Assembly: GCA_002839435.1 (NCBI GenBank)
Contig: PGYA01000024.1
Coordinates: 1 to 62,280, forward strand
DNA from: Candidatus Riflebacteria bacterium HGW-Riflebacteria-2
Lineage (GTDB): Bacteria > Muiribacteriota > Ozemobacteria > Ozemobacterales > Ozemobacteraceae
Length of the DNA stretch: 62,280 bases
Reading direction: 5' to 3'
Shown here: positions 14,848 through 23,858 of the stretch, piece after piece
Layout: each line of letters starts with the position of its first letter
Numbering within the stretch: position 1 is the first letter of the stretch
Translations under genes and position numbers: made by a program
Notes under the pieces: generated by a model
Database searches by the model: none
What the model was told of the DNA's origin: nothing
Seen by the model: only the letters and a program-made list of their open reading frames with translations

Positions 14848-16731
14848 ATGAGCAAAAGACTGTTAACGTTTATTTTGATCGGTGTTTTTTTAGTCAGTAA
14901 TGGTGGGTCTATTCTCTGTGCGAAACTATATTTTCCGCCAGCGGGCGAGAACTGGGCAACCGTGACGCCAGAATCGCTTGGCTGGAATACGGCTGCGCTC
15001 GATGAAGTATACAGGTATCTGGAAAGCTGCCATTCCAAGTCATTTATCATACTCAAAGATGGTAAAATTGCGGCTGAGCGTTACTGGGATCCGGCCGGCA
15101 AAGACTTTGCCAAACAGGTTTTTTCGGCAGGCAAAAGCATAACTGCTTTTTTAATCGGCATCGCGCAGGAGCAGAACCTGCTCAAAATCGAGCAACCCGT
15201 GTCTGACTTTCTCGGGCAGGGCTGGACAAAAGCCGGTAAAAAGCAGGAAAAAGCGATTCAGATTAAGCATCTGCTCAAGATGACCAGCGGCTTGAGCACC
15301 AGAAAAGCCTACGTGGGAAAACCTGGCACAATCTGGCTCTACAACACAGAAGTATATCACGAGCTTCACCCACTGCTGGAAAAGGCTACTGCCAGCACTA
15401 TGCAGAAATTTGCCGAGAAAGTTCTTTTTCGGCCAACCGGCATGAATAATTCCCGTTTTCTGAATCATACGTTCAAGATGACCGCGCGCGACATGGCGCG
15501 GTTTGGACTGATGATTCTGGCTGGCGGCTCCTGGAACGGAAAAGCGCTGATGAAAGATCAGACGTTTTTTAAGAGCATGCTTGACACGGCTCAGAGCATG
15601 AACCCTGCCTATGGCTATCTCTGGTGGTTGAACGGCAAAGAGTCTTTCTTCAGTGCCAACCCAAAATTGCCCAGATATGATGGTTTTCTCATTCCAGACG
15701 GCCCGGCCGATATGGTTGCAGCCATGGGCGCAAATGATCAACGCATATACGTAATTCCCAGCCAGAATCTTATTGTGATTCGACAGGGTGAGAGTGCTGA
15801 AGAAGGTGAGGATGCCCTGGCCATATCCAGCTTTGATAACAAATTGTGGCAAAAGATCATGCTTGCCATTAGAAGCGAAAAGCCGGCAGCTGAATCTAAA
15901 AGCAACCCGGGCCTTCTACAGCCGCAATATTTCGACGCTGATGGTGCAGCATATTTTGATGAGGCGCAGACAGTTCCCTCGTGGATGCACCCGGAAATCA
16001 GAATTCTATCTCTTCCTGGTGGCATTGATGTCACCGATACCGGCATTCATGAGGATGGAAAATATGAAATGCAGGTAAAGATTCACAACAGTGGCAGCCA
16101 GACTGCTGAAAACGTGAGTGTAAGCGGTCTATATTGCGAATACGGCGTAACCTCTGATTTCAAGCCATTTGGAAAGCCTTTCTTAATTGAGAAAATAGCT
16201 CCCGGTGAAGCGGTTGAAGCTCAAATCAGAGCGGTTTCGAACGTTGCCGGGCATGTCTGCGTCAAAGCGACTGTTTCGTGCGCTGGCGATGCCGATCTTT
16301 CGGACAATCAGGGGCAGCGCAATCTCTGGATCGAATCAGCCGACCCAGGAAAAACTGTGATACGGGAGATGCTGGTAACCAACCAGGCTCTTGTTAAGCA
16401 GAAGAATGGAAAGTGGGATATTGAGCCGATTTCCCGGTTACGACTGATCTCCAGAGTAAAGATTTTTCCTGACGGGATGAATACTCCACAAAATCAGGCT
16501 ATGGTAAGAATCGAAACTAACCCACCGACGATTTCTTTTGATGATACCGCGCGAGTTTCAAGAGAAAAAGCCAGAGTCAGCGTCAATTTTGACAAAAAAT
16601 TGCCGGCAAACATCAAGGTTGAAGTGAGTGTTCGACCGGTTTCGTCTGAAGGAAAACTTCTCATGGACGGCTGCACCTGGCACTTCAATCTGATAAAGAA
16701 CCGTCGCAGTCTGAGTTCTGGCGGCATGTAA
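14848..16731 (+). CDS. Secreted beta-lactamase-fold serine hydrolase with CARDB-like domain and SSGGM tail
   Basis: Start at ATG 14848 after AAAGGAG, giving a signal peptide (MSKRLLTFILIGVFLVSNGG) and 627 residues. The N-terminal half is a class C beta-lactamase/esterase fold: S93-x-x-K96 in FSAGKSITAF, and a PGTIWLYNT segment where the usual YxN reads YNT (Y165). YLWWLNG and a late MVAAMGANDQRIYVIPSQNLIVI block are typical of the family. After about residue 385 a beta-rich domain (YEMQVKIHNSGSQTAENVSV) resembles CARDB-type adhesion modules. The C-terminus is RRSLSSGGM. It probably hydrolyses an ester or amide outside the cell. It likely forms an operon with the esterase and ends at a strong terminator. 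Confidence 0.85.
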   Translation: MSKRLLTFILIGVFLVSNGGSILCAKLYFPPAGENWATVTPESLGWNTAALDEVYRYLESCHSKSFIILKDGKIAAERYWDPAGKDFAKQVFSAGKSITAFLIGIAQEQNLLKIEQPVSDFLGQGWTKAGKKQEKAIQIKHLLKMTSGLSTRKAYVGKPGTIWLYNTEVYHELHPLLEKATASTMQKFAEKVLFRPTGMNNSRFLNHTFKMTARDMARFGLMILAGGSWNGKALMKDQTFFKSMLDTAQSMNPAYGYLWWLNGKESFFSANPKLPRYDGFLIPDGPADMVAAMGANDQRIYVIPSQNLIVIRQGESAEEGEDALAISSFDNKLWQKIMLAIRSEKPAAESKSNPGLLQPQYFDADGAAYFDEAQTVPSWMHPEIRILSLPGGIDVTDTGIHEDGKYEMQVKIHNSGSQTAENVSVSGLYCEYGVTSDFKPFGKPFLIEKIAPGEAVEAQIRAVSNVAGHVCVKATVSCAGDADLSDNQGQRNLWIESADPGKTVIREMLVTNQALVKQKNGKWDIEPISRLRLISRVKIFPDGMNTPQNQAMVRIETNPPTISFDDTARVSREKARVSVNFDKKLPANIKVEVSVRPVSSEGKLLMDGCTWHFNLIKNRRSLSSGGM

Positions 16732-16752
16732 CCGACTGCATAAATTGCTGAC

Positions 16753-16791
16753 AAAACAGTTGAGGGCGGTATTCGCCCTTAACTGTTTTCT
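16753..16791 (+). terminator. Rho-independent terminator after the serine hydrolase
   Basis: AAAACAGTT-G-AGGGCG (16753-16768) pairs with CGCCCT-T-AACTGTTTT (16774-16789), a 16-base stem with one G-T pair and a GTATT loop. It is the strongest hairpin in the window. Confidence 0.9.
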
Positions 16792-16848
16792 GGTAGTATA
16801 AGAGGGCCCAACCAGAGCAAATAATTATTGCAGACAGAGGAAGAGGAT

Positions 16849-19371
16849 GTGAAAGCAAAAGCAGCAACTGGCATAAATGACTCTTCAGACACCGGTCATA
16901 AAACTGGTTCTTTGTCGATGCAACCAAAAGAGATTTTGTTAATCTTTTTTATGGTGTCGGTCATGCCTGTTCTGATGTTGGTAATTGGCTGGCAGGTCAT
17001 TGCCCGCCAGCATTATCAGGTAATTGCTGATGGTCATTTCTCTTTTCTTGAAGATAAACTTGCCATGGTTCTCGGATCTGCTAAGAATGACGGAGGAATC
17101 AGCAAAACCCTGGAAGATCTCAACCGACTACCTGCGCAAAATACGCTGTTCGGTCGGGTCAATCTGGCCACACCTGAGGATTGTCTTCCATCGACTGCCT
17201 ACATCGAACGGTTTTTTCCCGTTCAGCAGCTGATCGAGACAGCCAAAACGCTACGCTTTCGCTGTGAAACCAGGATAGAACTGCCAGATGGGTTTCTTGC
17301 GATTCGGCCGGTAGGCATTCATGAAGTGGTTTTTGGCTTTATGCCTGCTTCTGGTTTTAAAAAATGGCCGCCGTTCAAGCTTCTGCTCAGCGGCATCGGA
17401 ATTCTCATCGTTCTTCTCACGGGCTCGCTGACATACTGGATCTTTCGACATGCCTGTCTGCCCGCTCTGTCGGTGCGCTGGAAACTGGTCGGGCTTTTTC
17501 TTTATGCAACAGCTTTTCCAGGGTGCGCCTTTCTTTGCCTGGGCATCATATACATTCAGGATCGCGAAAAGGTTCTTCTGCAGCAGGGGTTTGACCGGCT
17601 CGAGACCGCTCAGCAGAACCTCGAAGAGAATTTTCTTCTCAGCCTCGATTCTAACATTCACCTGTATCAGAAGTTGATCGAATCTGATGCCTTCAGGCAG
17701 AAAAAATGGCCAAACATGGACGGTGCCATTCAAAAGCTCCGCAAAGATCTGTTCCTGACCTGTTTTATGGTCACCGCATCTGACGGAAATACCCTGTATA
17801 GTTCTATGGCTGACCATTACCGCGGGCGCAATCGAAATTTCGCTCTTATGCGGGCATCGCAGATAATTTCTCATTACCTGACTCCTGCGGCTTCGAATTG
17901 GAGCGCAGAAGCGATGGTAGCGCAATTCAAAAAAGGTGCGGGAGGGAATGAGCAATCCTCTTTTCAGCCGATCCACATAAGAGAACCCTGGCTCGTATCC
18001 TATTTCTTTGGGTTCGCCAGCAAAGAATTCATGTTTCTGGCGGTCGCATCGACTGAATCGGGCGAAAATGTGGCTGTGGCTATCGGACAAGATATTCAGG
18101 TTCAACTCGAGCGTTTCTGGAAACGTCTCTATGATATGCCTGCCAGCGATGAGCCTGGTTCGGTTAACATGTCTTTCAGCTCGCTCGATCTATTGACGCC
18201 GGCAGACACCAGACCAGCTTCGTTCAAAGCTTATCTCGAGGCTAATCCCGATATCAGAGAGAAGTTGTTATGGTCTGGTGAAAAGGGGCTGCCACGATCC
18301 TTCACTTCAGAAGACATGCTGTTTTACGCACAGCCTTCACGCTGGGATGCCAGGTATATTTCGGTGTGGCATACTTCACGGCAACCGATCAGAGATGAGC
18401 TTCGCCTGACTCTGTTGCTGGTCATAACCTTTTCTCTGGTCAGCACGGTGTTTGCCTTTGGCGTGGGCCTGCTTCTGGCAGGGCAGTTCCTGTGGCCGGT
18501 TAAAGAGCTGGCACAAGGCATCAGCGCTATTCAGTCTCAGAATTTCGCATACCGCATACCGGTTCTGCATCGCGATGAACTGGGCGATCTCGGCGATCAC
18601 TTCAACCAGGTCATTCCCCAGCTCGAAGAAATGCAGGTGGGAAAGGCAATTCAGGCTACTCTCCTACCAGACCAGCAGATAAAAATCGAAGGCTGGGAAA
18701 TTGAAGGCCAATCAGAAGCCATGACCAGCATGATGGGCGATTTTTATGACTATCAGCTGATATCTGACCGCTATCTCACTGCATATATCGGAGATGTCGC
18801 CGGGCATGGTGCGCCGGCGGCTCTATTGATGGCAATGACCAAAGGAGCGGTCAATGCCCTGTCCGCTGCCGATCGCCTCGATCCTGGTCTTGTTCTTTCG
18901 CGCGCTGCTCGGGCTTTGTATAACCCGACCCGCCGAAAGATGGTAACAATGGCCTATCTGGTGCTTGATCTCGAAACCAGCGAACTGGCGTATGCGAATG
19001 CGGGGCATTGTTACCCGCTGCTGTTCACTCCTTCCAGCGAAAAAGCTGTTGAACTGTCACTGCCGTCAAGCCCGTTGGGAGTCCGCAAGAAGTGCTCCTT
19101 TCCTGTTAACCGTCTGGCCATGGAGCCCGGAAGCGCCTTATTGATGTATTCTGACGGCTTACCCGAAGCTCTGAACAAGAACGGAAAGCAATTCGGATAT
19201 AACGGTCTGGCCAAAATTCTCGAGGATGCGGCACGCACCGGCAGCTCGGCCGGCAGCATCTGGCAACCTCTTAAAGCTGCATATAACCAGCATATCAGAG
19301 GAAGCACGCCGACCGATGATGTTACTCTGCTGGTTCTGCGCCGCGCCGCAGAAAAAAAGCTGCAGAGCTGA
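16849..19371 (+). CDS. Membrane PP2C (SpoIIE-type) serine phosphatase with extracytoplasmic sensor and HAMP
   Basis: The start is placed at GTG 16849 after AGAGGAAGAGG; TTG 16828 and ATG 16918 are alternatives. The protein has about 840 residues. A transmembrane helix near residues 28-50 and two near 175-225 precede an extracytoplasmic region, another helix near 520-545 (LLLVITFSLVSTVFAFGVGL) and a HAMP segment (LAQGISAIQSQNFAYRIPV). The C-terminal third is a SpoIIE/PP2C domain: GKAIQATLLP, MGDFYDYQLI, AYIGDVAGHGAPAALLMA, ANAGHCYPLLF and MYSDGLPEALN. It dephosphorylates Ser/Thr, usually on anti-anti-sigma proteins, but no anti-sigma or STAS gene is in the window. It sits among the SSGGM hydrolases. 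Confidence 0.9.
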   Translation: MKAKAATGINDSSDTGHKTGSLSMQPKEILLIFFMVSVMPVLMLVIGWQVIARQHYQVIADGHFSFLEDKLAMVLGSAKNDGGISKTLEDLNRLPAQNTLFGRVNLATPEDCLPSTAYIERFFPVQQLIETAKTLRFRCETRIELPDGFLAIRPVGIHEVVFGFMPASGFKKWPPFKLLLSGIGILIVLLTGSLTYWIFRHACLPALSVRWKLVGLFLYATAFPGCAFLCLGIIYIQDREKVLLQQGFDRLETAQQNLEENFLLSLDSNIHLYQKLIESDAFRQKKWPNMDGAIQKLRKDLFLTCFMVTASDGNTLYSSMADHYRGRNRNFALMRASQIISHYLTPAASNWSAEAMVAQFKKGAGGNEQSSFQPIHIREPWLVSYFFGFASKEFMFLAVASTESGENVAVAIGQDIQVQLERFWKRLYDMPASDEPGSVNMSFSSLDLLTPADTRPASFKAYLEANPDIREKLLWSGEKGLPRSFTSEDMLFYAQPSRWDARYISVWHTSRQPIRDELRLTLLLVITFSLVSTVFAFGVGLLLAGQFLWPVKELAQGISAIQSQNFAYRIPVLHRDELGDLGDHFNQVIPQLEEMQVGKAIQATLLPDQQIKIEGWEIEGQSEAMTSMMGDFYDYQLISDRYLTAYIGDVAGHGAPAALLMAMTKGAVNALSAADRLDPGLVLSRAARALYNPTRRKMVTMAYLVLDLETSELAYANAGHCYPLLFTPSSEKAVELSLPSSPLGVRKKCSFPVNRLAMEPGSALLMYSDGLPEALNKNGKQFGYNGLAKILEDAARTGSSAGSIWQPLKAAYNQHIRGSTPTDDVTLLVLRRAAEKKLQS

Positions 19372-19409
19372 AGCATTTGCCACCGCGGCGGCTGGGAAAT
19401 TGTGACAAT

Positions 19410-19425
19410 ATCAGACCAGTCTGAT
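19410..19425. promoter_or_regulatory. Palindrome ATCAGACCAGTCTGAT with a downstream TATAAT
   Basis: A perfect inverted repeat with 7-base arms lies 38 bases after the phosphatase stop and 67 bases before the caspase-like gene. A -10-like TATAAT is at 19466-19471, with no convincing -35. It may be an operator or a short hairpin. Confidence 0.35.
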
Positions 19426-19492
19426 CTGAAAAAAACATGACAAAAACACCTGTTTGGCTGTCTAATATAATAAACCATGATGGAGAAAAACA

Positions 19493-21778
19493 ATGAGAAC
19501 CTGCACGCAGTATGTCTTAATCGCTATAATCCTGCTTCTCGCAATAATCCCCAGCTCTTCCGATGCCGCCGCACCTGGAAAATTACATTACTTTTCTTTC
19601 TGTCGCGGCAAAAACACTGACCCGGTATCACAGCAACAGCGCGGCAATGATTTGGCCGAAATGGTAAAAAATTCGGTTGAGCAGCTTGCCGATTCGTTTC
19701 AGATAAACTTTCTCAGTGATAAAACGCCCTATTCGGGCATGGCAACTGTATCAGTAAAAACTATCAGAGACGAATTCGCCAGATACCGTGACAGCCTCAC
19801 TCCTGATGATACAATTCTGATCTATTCTCACTCACACGGCCTTGCCAGGGGATTGCTGATCGACAAGGAAGTATATTCTTACCAGGATCTCGCCAATGAT
19901 CTGCTGAGTTTACCAGCCCGCAACGTAATATATCTGGTAATGGCCTGTCACTCTGGCGCCTTCACTGACACTCTTAAGAGCAGCAATTTTAAATCGCTCT
20001 GGGAAAACAGACAAAAAGAAAGCCGCAACTTTCTGGTCATGACTCCAGTCGATGCAACCCAAATCTCTTATCCAACCAGCATTGATGGTAAAATGCTGAA
20101 TCCGTTCACTTATGCGATAACTCAGGCTTTCAAGGGTAAAGCTGACGCATCTGGAGATCAAAAAACAACTTTCACAGAATTTGTTGCTTACGTCATAAAA
20201 GAATCAGCCGAGTTGAGCAAAAAGCCCAACGACCCAAGTGCCGGTTTCAAGCCACAATTCACTGGCTCATACAAAGAAGATGCATCTTTTATACCTCTCG
20301 GCAATGCAAGTGCAGAGAAGGGCTCGTCTGAAAAAGGCGATTCTGATGCAACCTCAGCCCTCAGCAGCATTATCGATGAAGCTGCAGAAAAACTCATCGA
20401 CCCTTCCGGAAAAAACGGAACGCCGGGCCTGGTAGTCGGAATAGCTGGCAAAGACTTTGAAGCAGTTCACGGCTTTGGCAAAATCAGTCTTAAGAGTAAG
20501 CAGAAGCCTGATAAAAACACATTGTTTGCTATTGGCTCTGTGTCAAAAGTTTTTACCGGGATATGCCTGAGTAAGACGGTCTGCGACAAAACTGTAAGGC
20601 TGACTGATCAGGCCAACAGGTTGCTGGACAGTGATCTCAAGCTGCATCCTCTGGTTACCCTCAAGCATTTGATCAGCCACTACAGTGGCCTGCCCAATTT
20701 TCCAGAAAACATCAGTGCGTTCAGAGACCTCGATGGTGATGGCAAAAATGATTCGACACAGACTGAACCAGCCAGGAACTACACACGCCGGCTGCTGGCC
20801 AGATATCTCAACATAAAAGGCCGAACCCTGATCCCCGGCAAAGAATACAAATATTCCAACCTGGGTGTCGCTATGGCAGCTCTGGCCTTGCAGAAAAAAT
20901 TTAAATTTCCTGATTATGATGCAATGATACAGGGACTCATAGCCAGGCCCGTCGGGCTTAAAAGCACTGGTACGAACTGTCGCGCTTTTTTCAATCGTGC
21001 CGGAAAAACGCAGGCAACTGGCTTTTGCAGCAGCCCGGGTGGCTCAATCAGGGAGATGAAATTTTCTGACATGGGAATATTAGAAGGGGCCGGCGAATTG
21101 ATCAGTAATGCTTCCGACCTTCTAATTCTGCTCAAAGGCCTTTCAGGAATTAAAGCAGATCGGTTGAGCAATGCATATAGAGAAGCGATGCAACCGCTGG
21201 CGACACAGAACCAGACGATGCGGACCGGCTATGCCATCGACATCTGGCCGGGTAACAATGGCAAGCTTACATACGGAAAATTCGGCGCTACCGCCGGTTT
21301 TTCGGCAATGCTTTTCTGGCAGAACGAGCCACCGGTTGGTATGGTTATTCTGGCCAACCGTGGTAATTTCGATCAGAAATTTATCCCGACTGCAAAAACT
21401 TTGTTTGAAGACGTTGTGAATGAACTTTCTGACCAAGGCTCAATCCTCAAAGCCAGAATAGAAAACGAAATCAGACGAATTACCGAAGAAGTTGGCTCCC
21501 AGGCAATGCCCGAGGGATTTATCGACAGGCTCAGAAAGAAAGCTTTGCAGACAAAGCCTGCCTTGAATGAAAGCGACCCTGATTTCAAAAACAAATTTGA
21601 GGCACTTGGCTTTAAGGTTCTCGAAGAAATACATTTTCTCAGTCCGAGACAGGCTCGGATAGTACAACGTTGGTTTCGTCTCACGCTGCACCGGGAGCCA
21701 GACCTGAGCGGCTTCATTCGCCGAGGGTATGCTGTCAGCAAACGACCTGGCAGTTTATCAAGCAGCGGCGGGATGTAA
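19493..21778 (+). CDS. Secreted caspase-like (clan CD) / beta-lactamase-fold fusion with SSGGM tail
   Basis: 761 residues with a signal peptide (to about SSSDA) and GGAG ribosome binding site. Residues 30-270 look like a clan CD cysteine peptidase: catalytic H115-G116 in IYSHSHGLARG and C152 in LVMACHSGAF, both after hydrophobic strands. Residues 290-650 are a serine beta-lactamase/esterase domain: S349-V-S-K352, Y454-S-N456, and GKFGATAGFSAMLF in the KTG position. A calcium-loop-like DLDGDGKND lies at about 412-420. A C-terminal segment with RQARIVQRWFRLTLHREPD resembles DUF4214. The tail is GSLSSSGGM. Both catalytic sets look intact. The combination suggests a dual hydrolase acting in the envelope or outside; the substrate is unknown. 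Confidence 0.85.
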   Translation: MRTCTQYVLIAIILLLAIIPSSSDAAAPGKLHYFSFCRGKNTDPVSQQQRGNDLAEMVKNSVEQLADSFQINFLSDKTPYSGMATVSVKTIRDEFARYRDSLTPDDTILIYSHSHGLARGLLIDKEVYSYQDLANDLLSLPARNVIYLVMACHSGAFTDTLKSSNFKSLWENRQKESRNFLVMTPVDATQISYPTSIDGKMLNPFTYAITQAFKGKADASGDQKTTFTEFVAYVIKESAELSKKPNDPSAGFKPQFTGSYKEDASFIPLGNASAEKGSSEKGDSDATSALSSIIDEAAEKLIDPSGKNGTPGLVVGIAGKDFEAVHGFGKISLKSKQKPDKNTLFAIGSVSKVFTGICLSKTVCDKTVRLTDQANRLLDSDLKLHPLVTLKHLISHYSGLPNFPENISAFRDLDGDGKNDSTQTEPARNYTRRLLARYLNIKGRTLIPGKEYKYSNLGVAMAALALQKKFKFPDYDAMIQGLIARPVGLKSTGTNCRAFFNRAGKTQATGFCSSPGGSIREMKFSDMGILEGAGELISNASDLLILLKGLSGIKADRLSNAYREAMQPLATQNQTMRTGYAIDIWPGNNGKLTYGKFGATAGFSAMLFWQNEPPVGMVILANRGNFDQKFIPTAKTLFEDVVNELSDQGSILKARIENEIRRITEEVGSQAMPEGFIDRLRKKALQTKPALNESDPDFKNKFEALGFKVLEEIHFLSPRQARIVQRWFRLTLHREPDLSGFIRRGYAVSKRPGSLSSSGGM

Positions 21779-21796
21779 TTTATCTGGCGGTTTATC

Positions 21797-22387
21797 TCAC
21801 TCAGGTTTCCAGATCGATTGCAGCTGGCGGTTAAGCCTTACCGGAAACGCGTAAAAGTTGAATTCCTGTAATGTTTTTGGCTGCTTCTGCGTCTGCGGTT
21901 CAAGCAGCAGGTGAATCTTAACCCAGATACGCTGCGGAACCACATTTGGCTCATCGTTGTCGGCGATAGTTGCAAAAGGTTTGATTTCACCGTTGGAATA
22001 CTGCACTTCCGGCACAGCGCTGAATTCCTTTATCAGACCTTTCCCTATATCTGCCGTCTTTTCAGAGGTAATACGCTGAACCTGACCGGCGGTTTTGTCA
22101 AACTTGTAAACCGTGTTGCTGCTGCCATGCGGCAGGCTGAAACTGTCTTCAGAGAAGTTTACACTGCTGAGCCCTGTCTGAGTTATGTCGGGGATGAAGG
22201 CATCTTCGAAGTCCTGATGCAGGTATGAACAGAGACGGCCGGCTTCCCAGGTCATGGAAATATGTGATTCATGATACGAAAAACGGTTTAACGCGAGCTG
22301 AAGCAGTTTAAACATGCCGTGAAAAAGAATCGACACAATGAGGCATACAACAGCAATTTCAATAAGAGTGAAAGCTTTTTTGTTCAT
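21797..22387 (-). CDS. Type II secretion/type IV pilus-like pseudopilin (J-like)
   Basis: The start is the ATG at 22387, which overlaps the TGA of the upstream pseudopilin as ATGA. A prepilin signal MNKKA|FTLIEIAVVCLIVSIL has Ala at -1 and Glu at +5, followed by a hydrophobic helix; the soluble domain has about 165 residues and is beta-rich. At 196 residues it fits GspJ-type minor pseudopilins, which sit at the pilus tip with I and K subunits. Last gene of the 26.6-21.8 kb cluster. Confidence 0.85.
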   Translation of the reverse strand: MNKKAFTLIEIAVVCLIVSILFHGMFKLLQLALNRFSYHESHISMTWEAGRLCSYLHQDFEDAFIPDITQTGLSSVNFSEDSFSLPHGSSNTVYKFDKTAGQVQRITSEKTADIGKGLIKEFSAVPEVQYSNGEIKPFATIADNDEPNVVPQRIWVKIHLLLEPQTQKQPKTLQEFNFYAFPVRLNRQLQSIWKPE

Positions 22388-22824
22388 GGTGCCCAATCGA
22401 ATATCCTGGTGATTGTAACCCGGTGTTCAGGATCATTACCCCATGCCACCACAGCTTTGATAACTTTGCTTCTGGGAGAGAAATTTTCGATGGTAAGTTC
22501 TCTGATAAAGCGTTCTGGCATTGGCGTTAATCTGAGCCTGGTGCCTGGTTTCCCCTCTTGAAGCATGGCGTTGTCGGCTTCGTTGGAAAGCGGAACCCCG
22601 CCAACGACAGGAACTTCAGCAAAGCGCATACTGCAAATCTGGTTTGCCAGTTCATTGGCCAGATTTGATGCGATGACACTTTCTTTTGAGAACCTGGTAA
22701 GCACTGTGCTCTGAGAAATGAGGTGAAAAACCGGGATCAAAGCCGCTCCAAAAATCAGCAGAGAGATCAGCACTTCGACTAATGAATAAGCTTTGCGCCG
22801 GCCGGCAGCAGATACGGATTTCAT
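22384..22824 (-). CDS. Pseudopilin (I-like)
   Basis: 146 residues. The prepilin motif RRKA|YSLVEVLISLLIFGAALI has Ala at -1 and Glu at +5. The domain after the helix contains NLANELANQICSMRFAEVP, like the small GspI family. Its stop overlaps the start of the J-like gene, and its start lies 9 bases after the EF-hand gene. It is expected to pair with the J- and K-like subunits. Confidence 0.83.
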   Translation of the reverse strand: MKSVSAAGRRKAYSLVEVLISLLIFGAALIPVFHLISQSTVLTRFSKESVIASNLANELANQICSMRFAEVPVVGGVPLSNEADNAMLQEGKPGTRLRLTPMPERFIRELTIENFSPRSKVIKAVVAWGNDPEHRVTITRIFDWAP

Positions 22825-22833
22825 AAATGAATA

Positions 22834-23799
22834 TCACCAGAGCAGCGTTTCGTCTACGCCTGAACCAAGCAGTTCCTCAAGAGGGTCGCCGGCGTCAGTT
22901 GAATCAGGTAAAGTTTTCGTAAATTCTGGAACGATGAAATTGTCTACCGCAACGTCAGCCGCAACTGGCTCTGGGACAGGCGCCTGCTGAGGAGATTCGA
23001 TTTTGTTCTGTGGCTGCGACTCAACTGACGGTTTTGCTGGCCGTGGCGTGTCTGCAATCTTGTCTGCAACTTGTTTCTGGTCTTTCTGGTAGTATGCTGC
23101 TACGTCTTTGCCGAGAATCTTATCAACAAAGGCTTTGAACTCACCGGCAGTAATTTTGTTGTCAGCGTCATAATCTATTGCACGTGCTATAGCGTGCTGT
23201 ACACCTTCGTACTTATGCGGTGTGTTGCCTACCATTTCTATAATCTGCTTTACGCGAGAAGCAAAAAGTGCTGCGGCAACCTTGGGCAAAGATTTCAACG
23301 CTTCTTCTTTGTCCAGTTTACTGTCCTTGTTAAGGTCGAATTCGTCATAAAAATCATGGTTTGGCTGAAATGCCTTATAAAATTCCAGCATTTTACCTGT
23401 CTCAATAGGCGTCGACAGCTGATTTTCGACTTTCTTTTGCAGCAAACTCTTGACTTTGTCAACGGTCTTGATTCGCCGCCCGATAAATGAATCTGCAGCT
23501 TCCGAATATGTGATTTTGCCATCAGTATTTACATCTAGTGCTTTAACTTTAGCAAGACGTTGCTGGTTTTTGACCGCGCCGATTTCTTCAGCGCTCAGCT
23601 CCAGGTTCTTATCACGGTCAAGCATAAAAAAAACATTGAATAAATCACGGTTACCCTGTTGTCGCTCTTTACTGCCATCCTGAAAACGGTTTTTTCTTCC
23701 AAAACGCCCTTTTCCCTGCTGGTTTTGACAATCAGCGCTGTTAGCGGCTGCCAATAAGAACAAAACGACCAGAATATAAAGCAGTTTAAATTTATTCAT
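22834..23799 (-). CDS. Secreted protein with four EF-hand calcium loops
   Basis: Start at ATG 23799 after GGAG, giving a signal peptide (MNKFKLLYILVVLFLLAAANSADC) and 321 residues. Four EF-hand loops are visible: DRDKNLELSAEE (61-72), DVNTDGKITYSE (89-100), DLNKDSKLDKEE (155-166) and DYDADNKITAGE (209-220), all with plausible calcium ligands. The C-terminal 100 residues are Pro/Gln-rich and probably flexible. It is embedded between the K-like and I-like pseudopilin genes. GspK tip subunits are known to bind calcium, so this protein may tune or carry calcium for the pilus tip, which is inference. Confidence 0.85.
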   Translation of the reverse strand: MNKFKLLYILVVLFLLAAANSADCQNQQGKGRFGRKNRFQDGSKERQQGNRDLFNVFFMLDRDKNLELSAEEIGAVKNQQRLAKVKALDVNTDGKITYSEAADSFIGRRIKTVDKVKSLLQKKVENQLSTPIETGKMLEFYKAFQPNHDFYDEFDLNKDSKLDKEEALKSLPKVAAALFASRVKQIIEMVGNTPHKYEGVQHAIARAIDYDADNKITAGEFKAFVDKILGKDVAAYYQKDQKQVADKIADTPRPAKPSVESQPQNKIESPQQAPVPEPVAADVAVDNFIVPEFTKTLPDSTDAGDPLEELLGSGVDETLLW

Positions 23800-23858
23800 A
23801 GTTTCTCCATACCCTATTTTAATATCACAATTCATTCTTGCAGCGCATCAGGTCTTCT

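Noticed and set aside
15151..15852. Minus-strand frame of 233 codons inside the serine hydrolase gene
   Set aside because: The plus strand has SxxK and family motifs through the same stretch; the minus frame has no recognisable feature.
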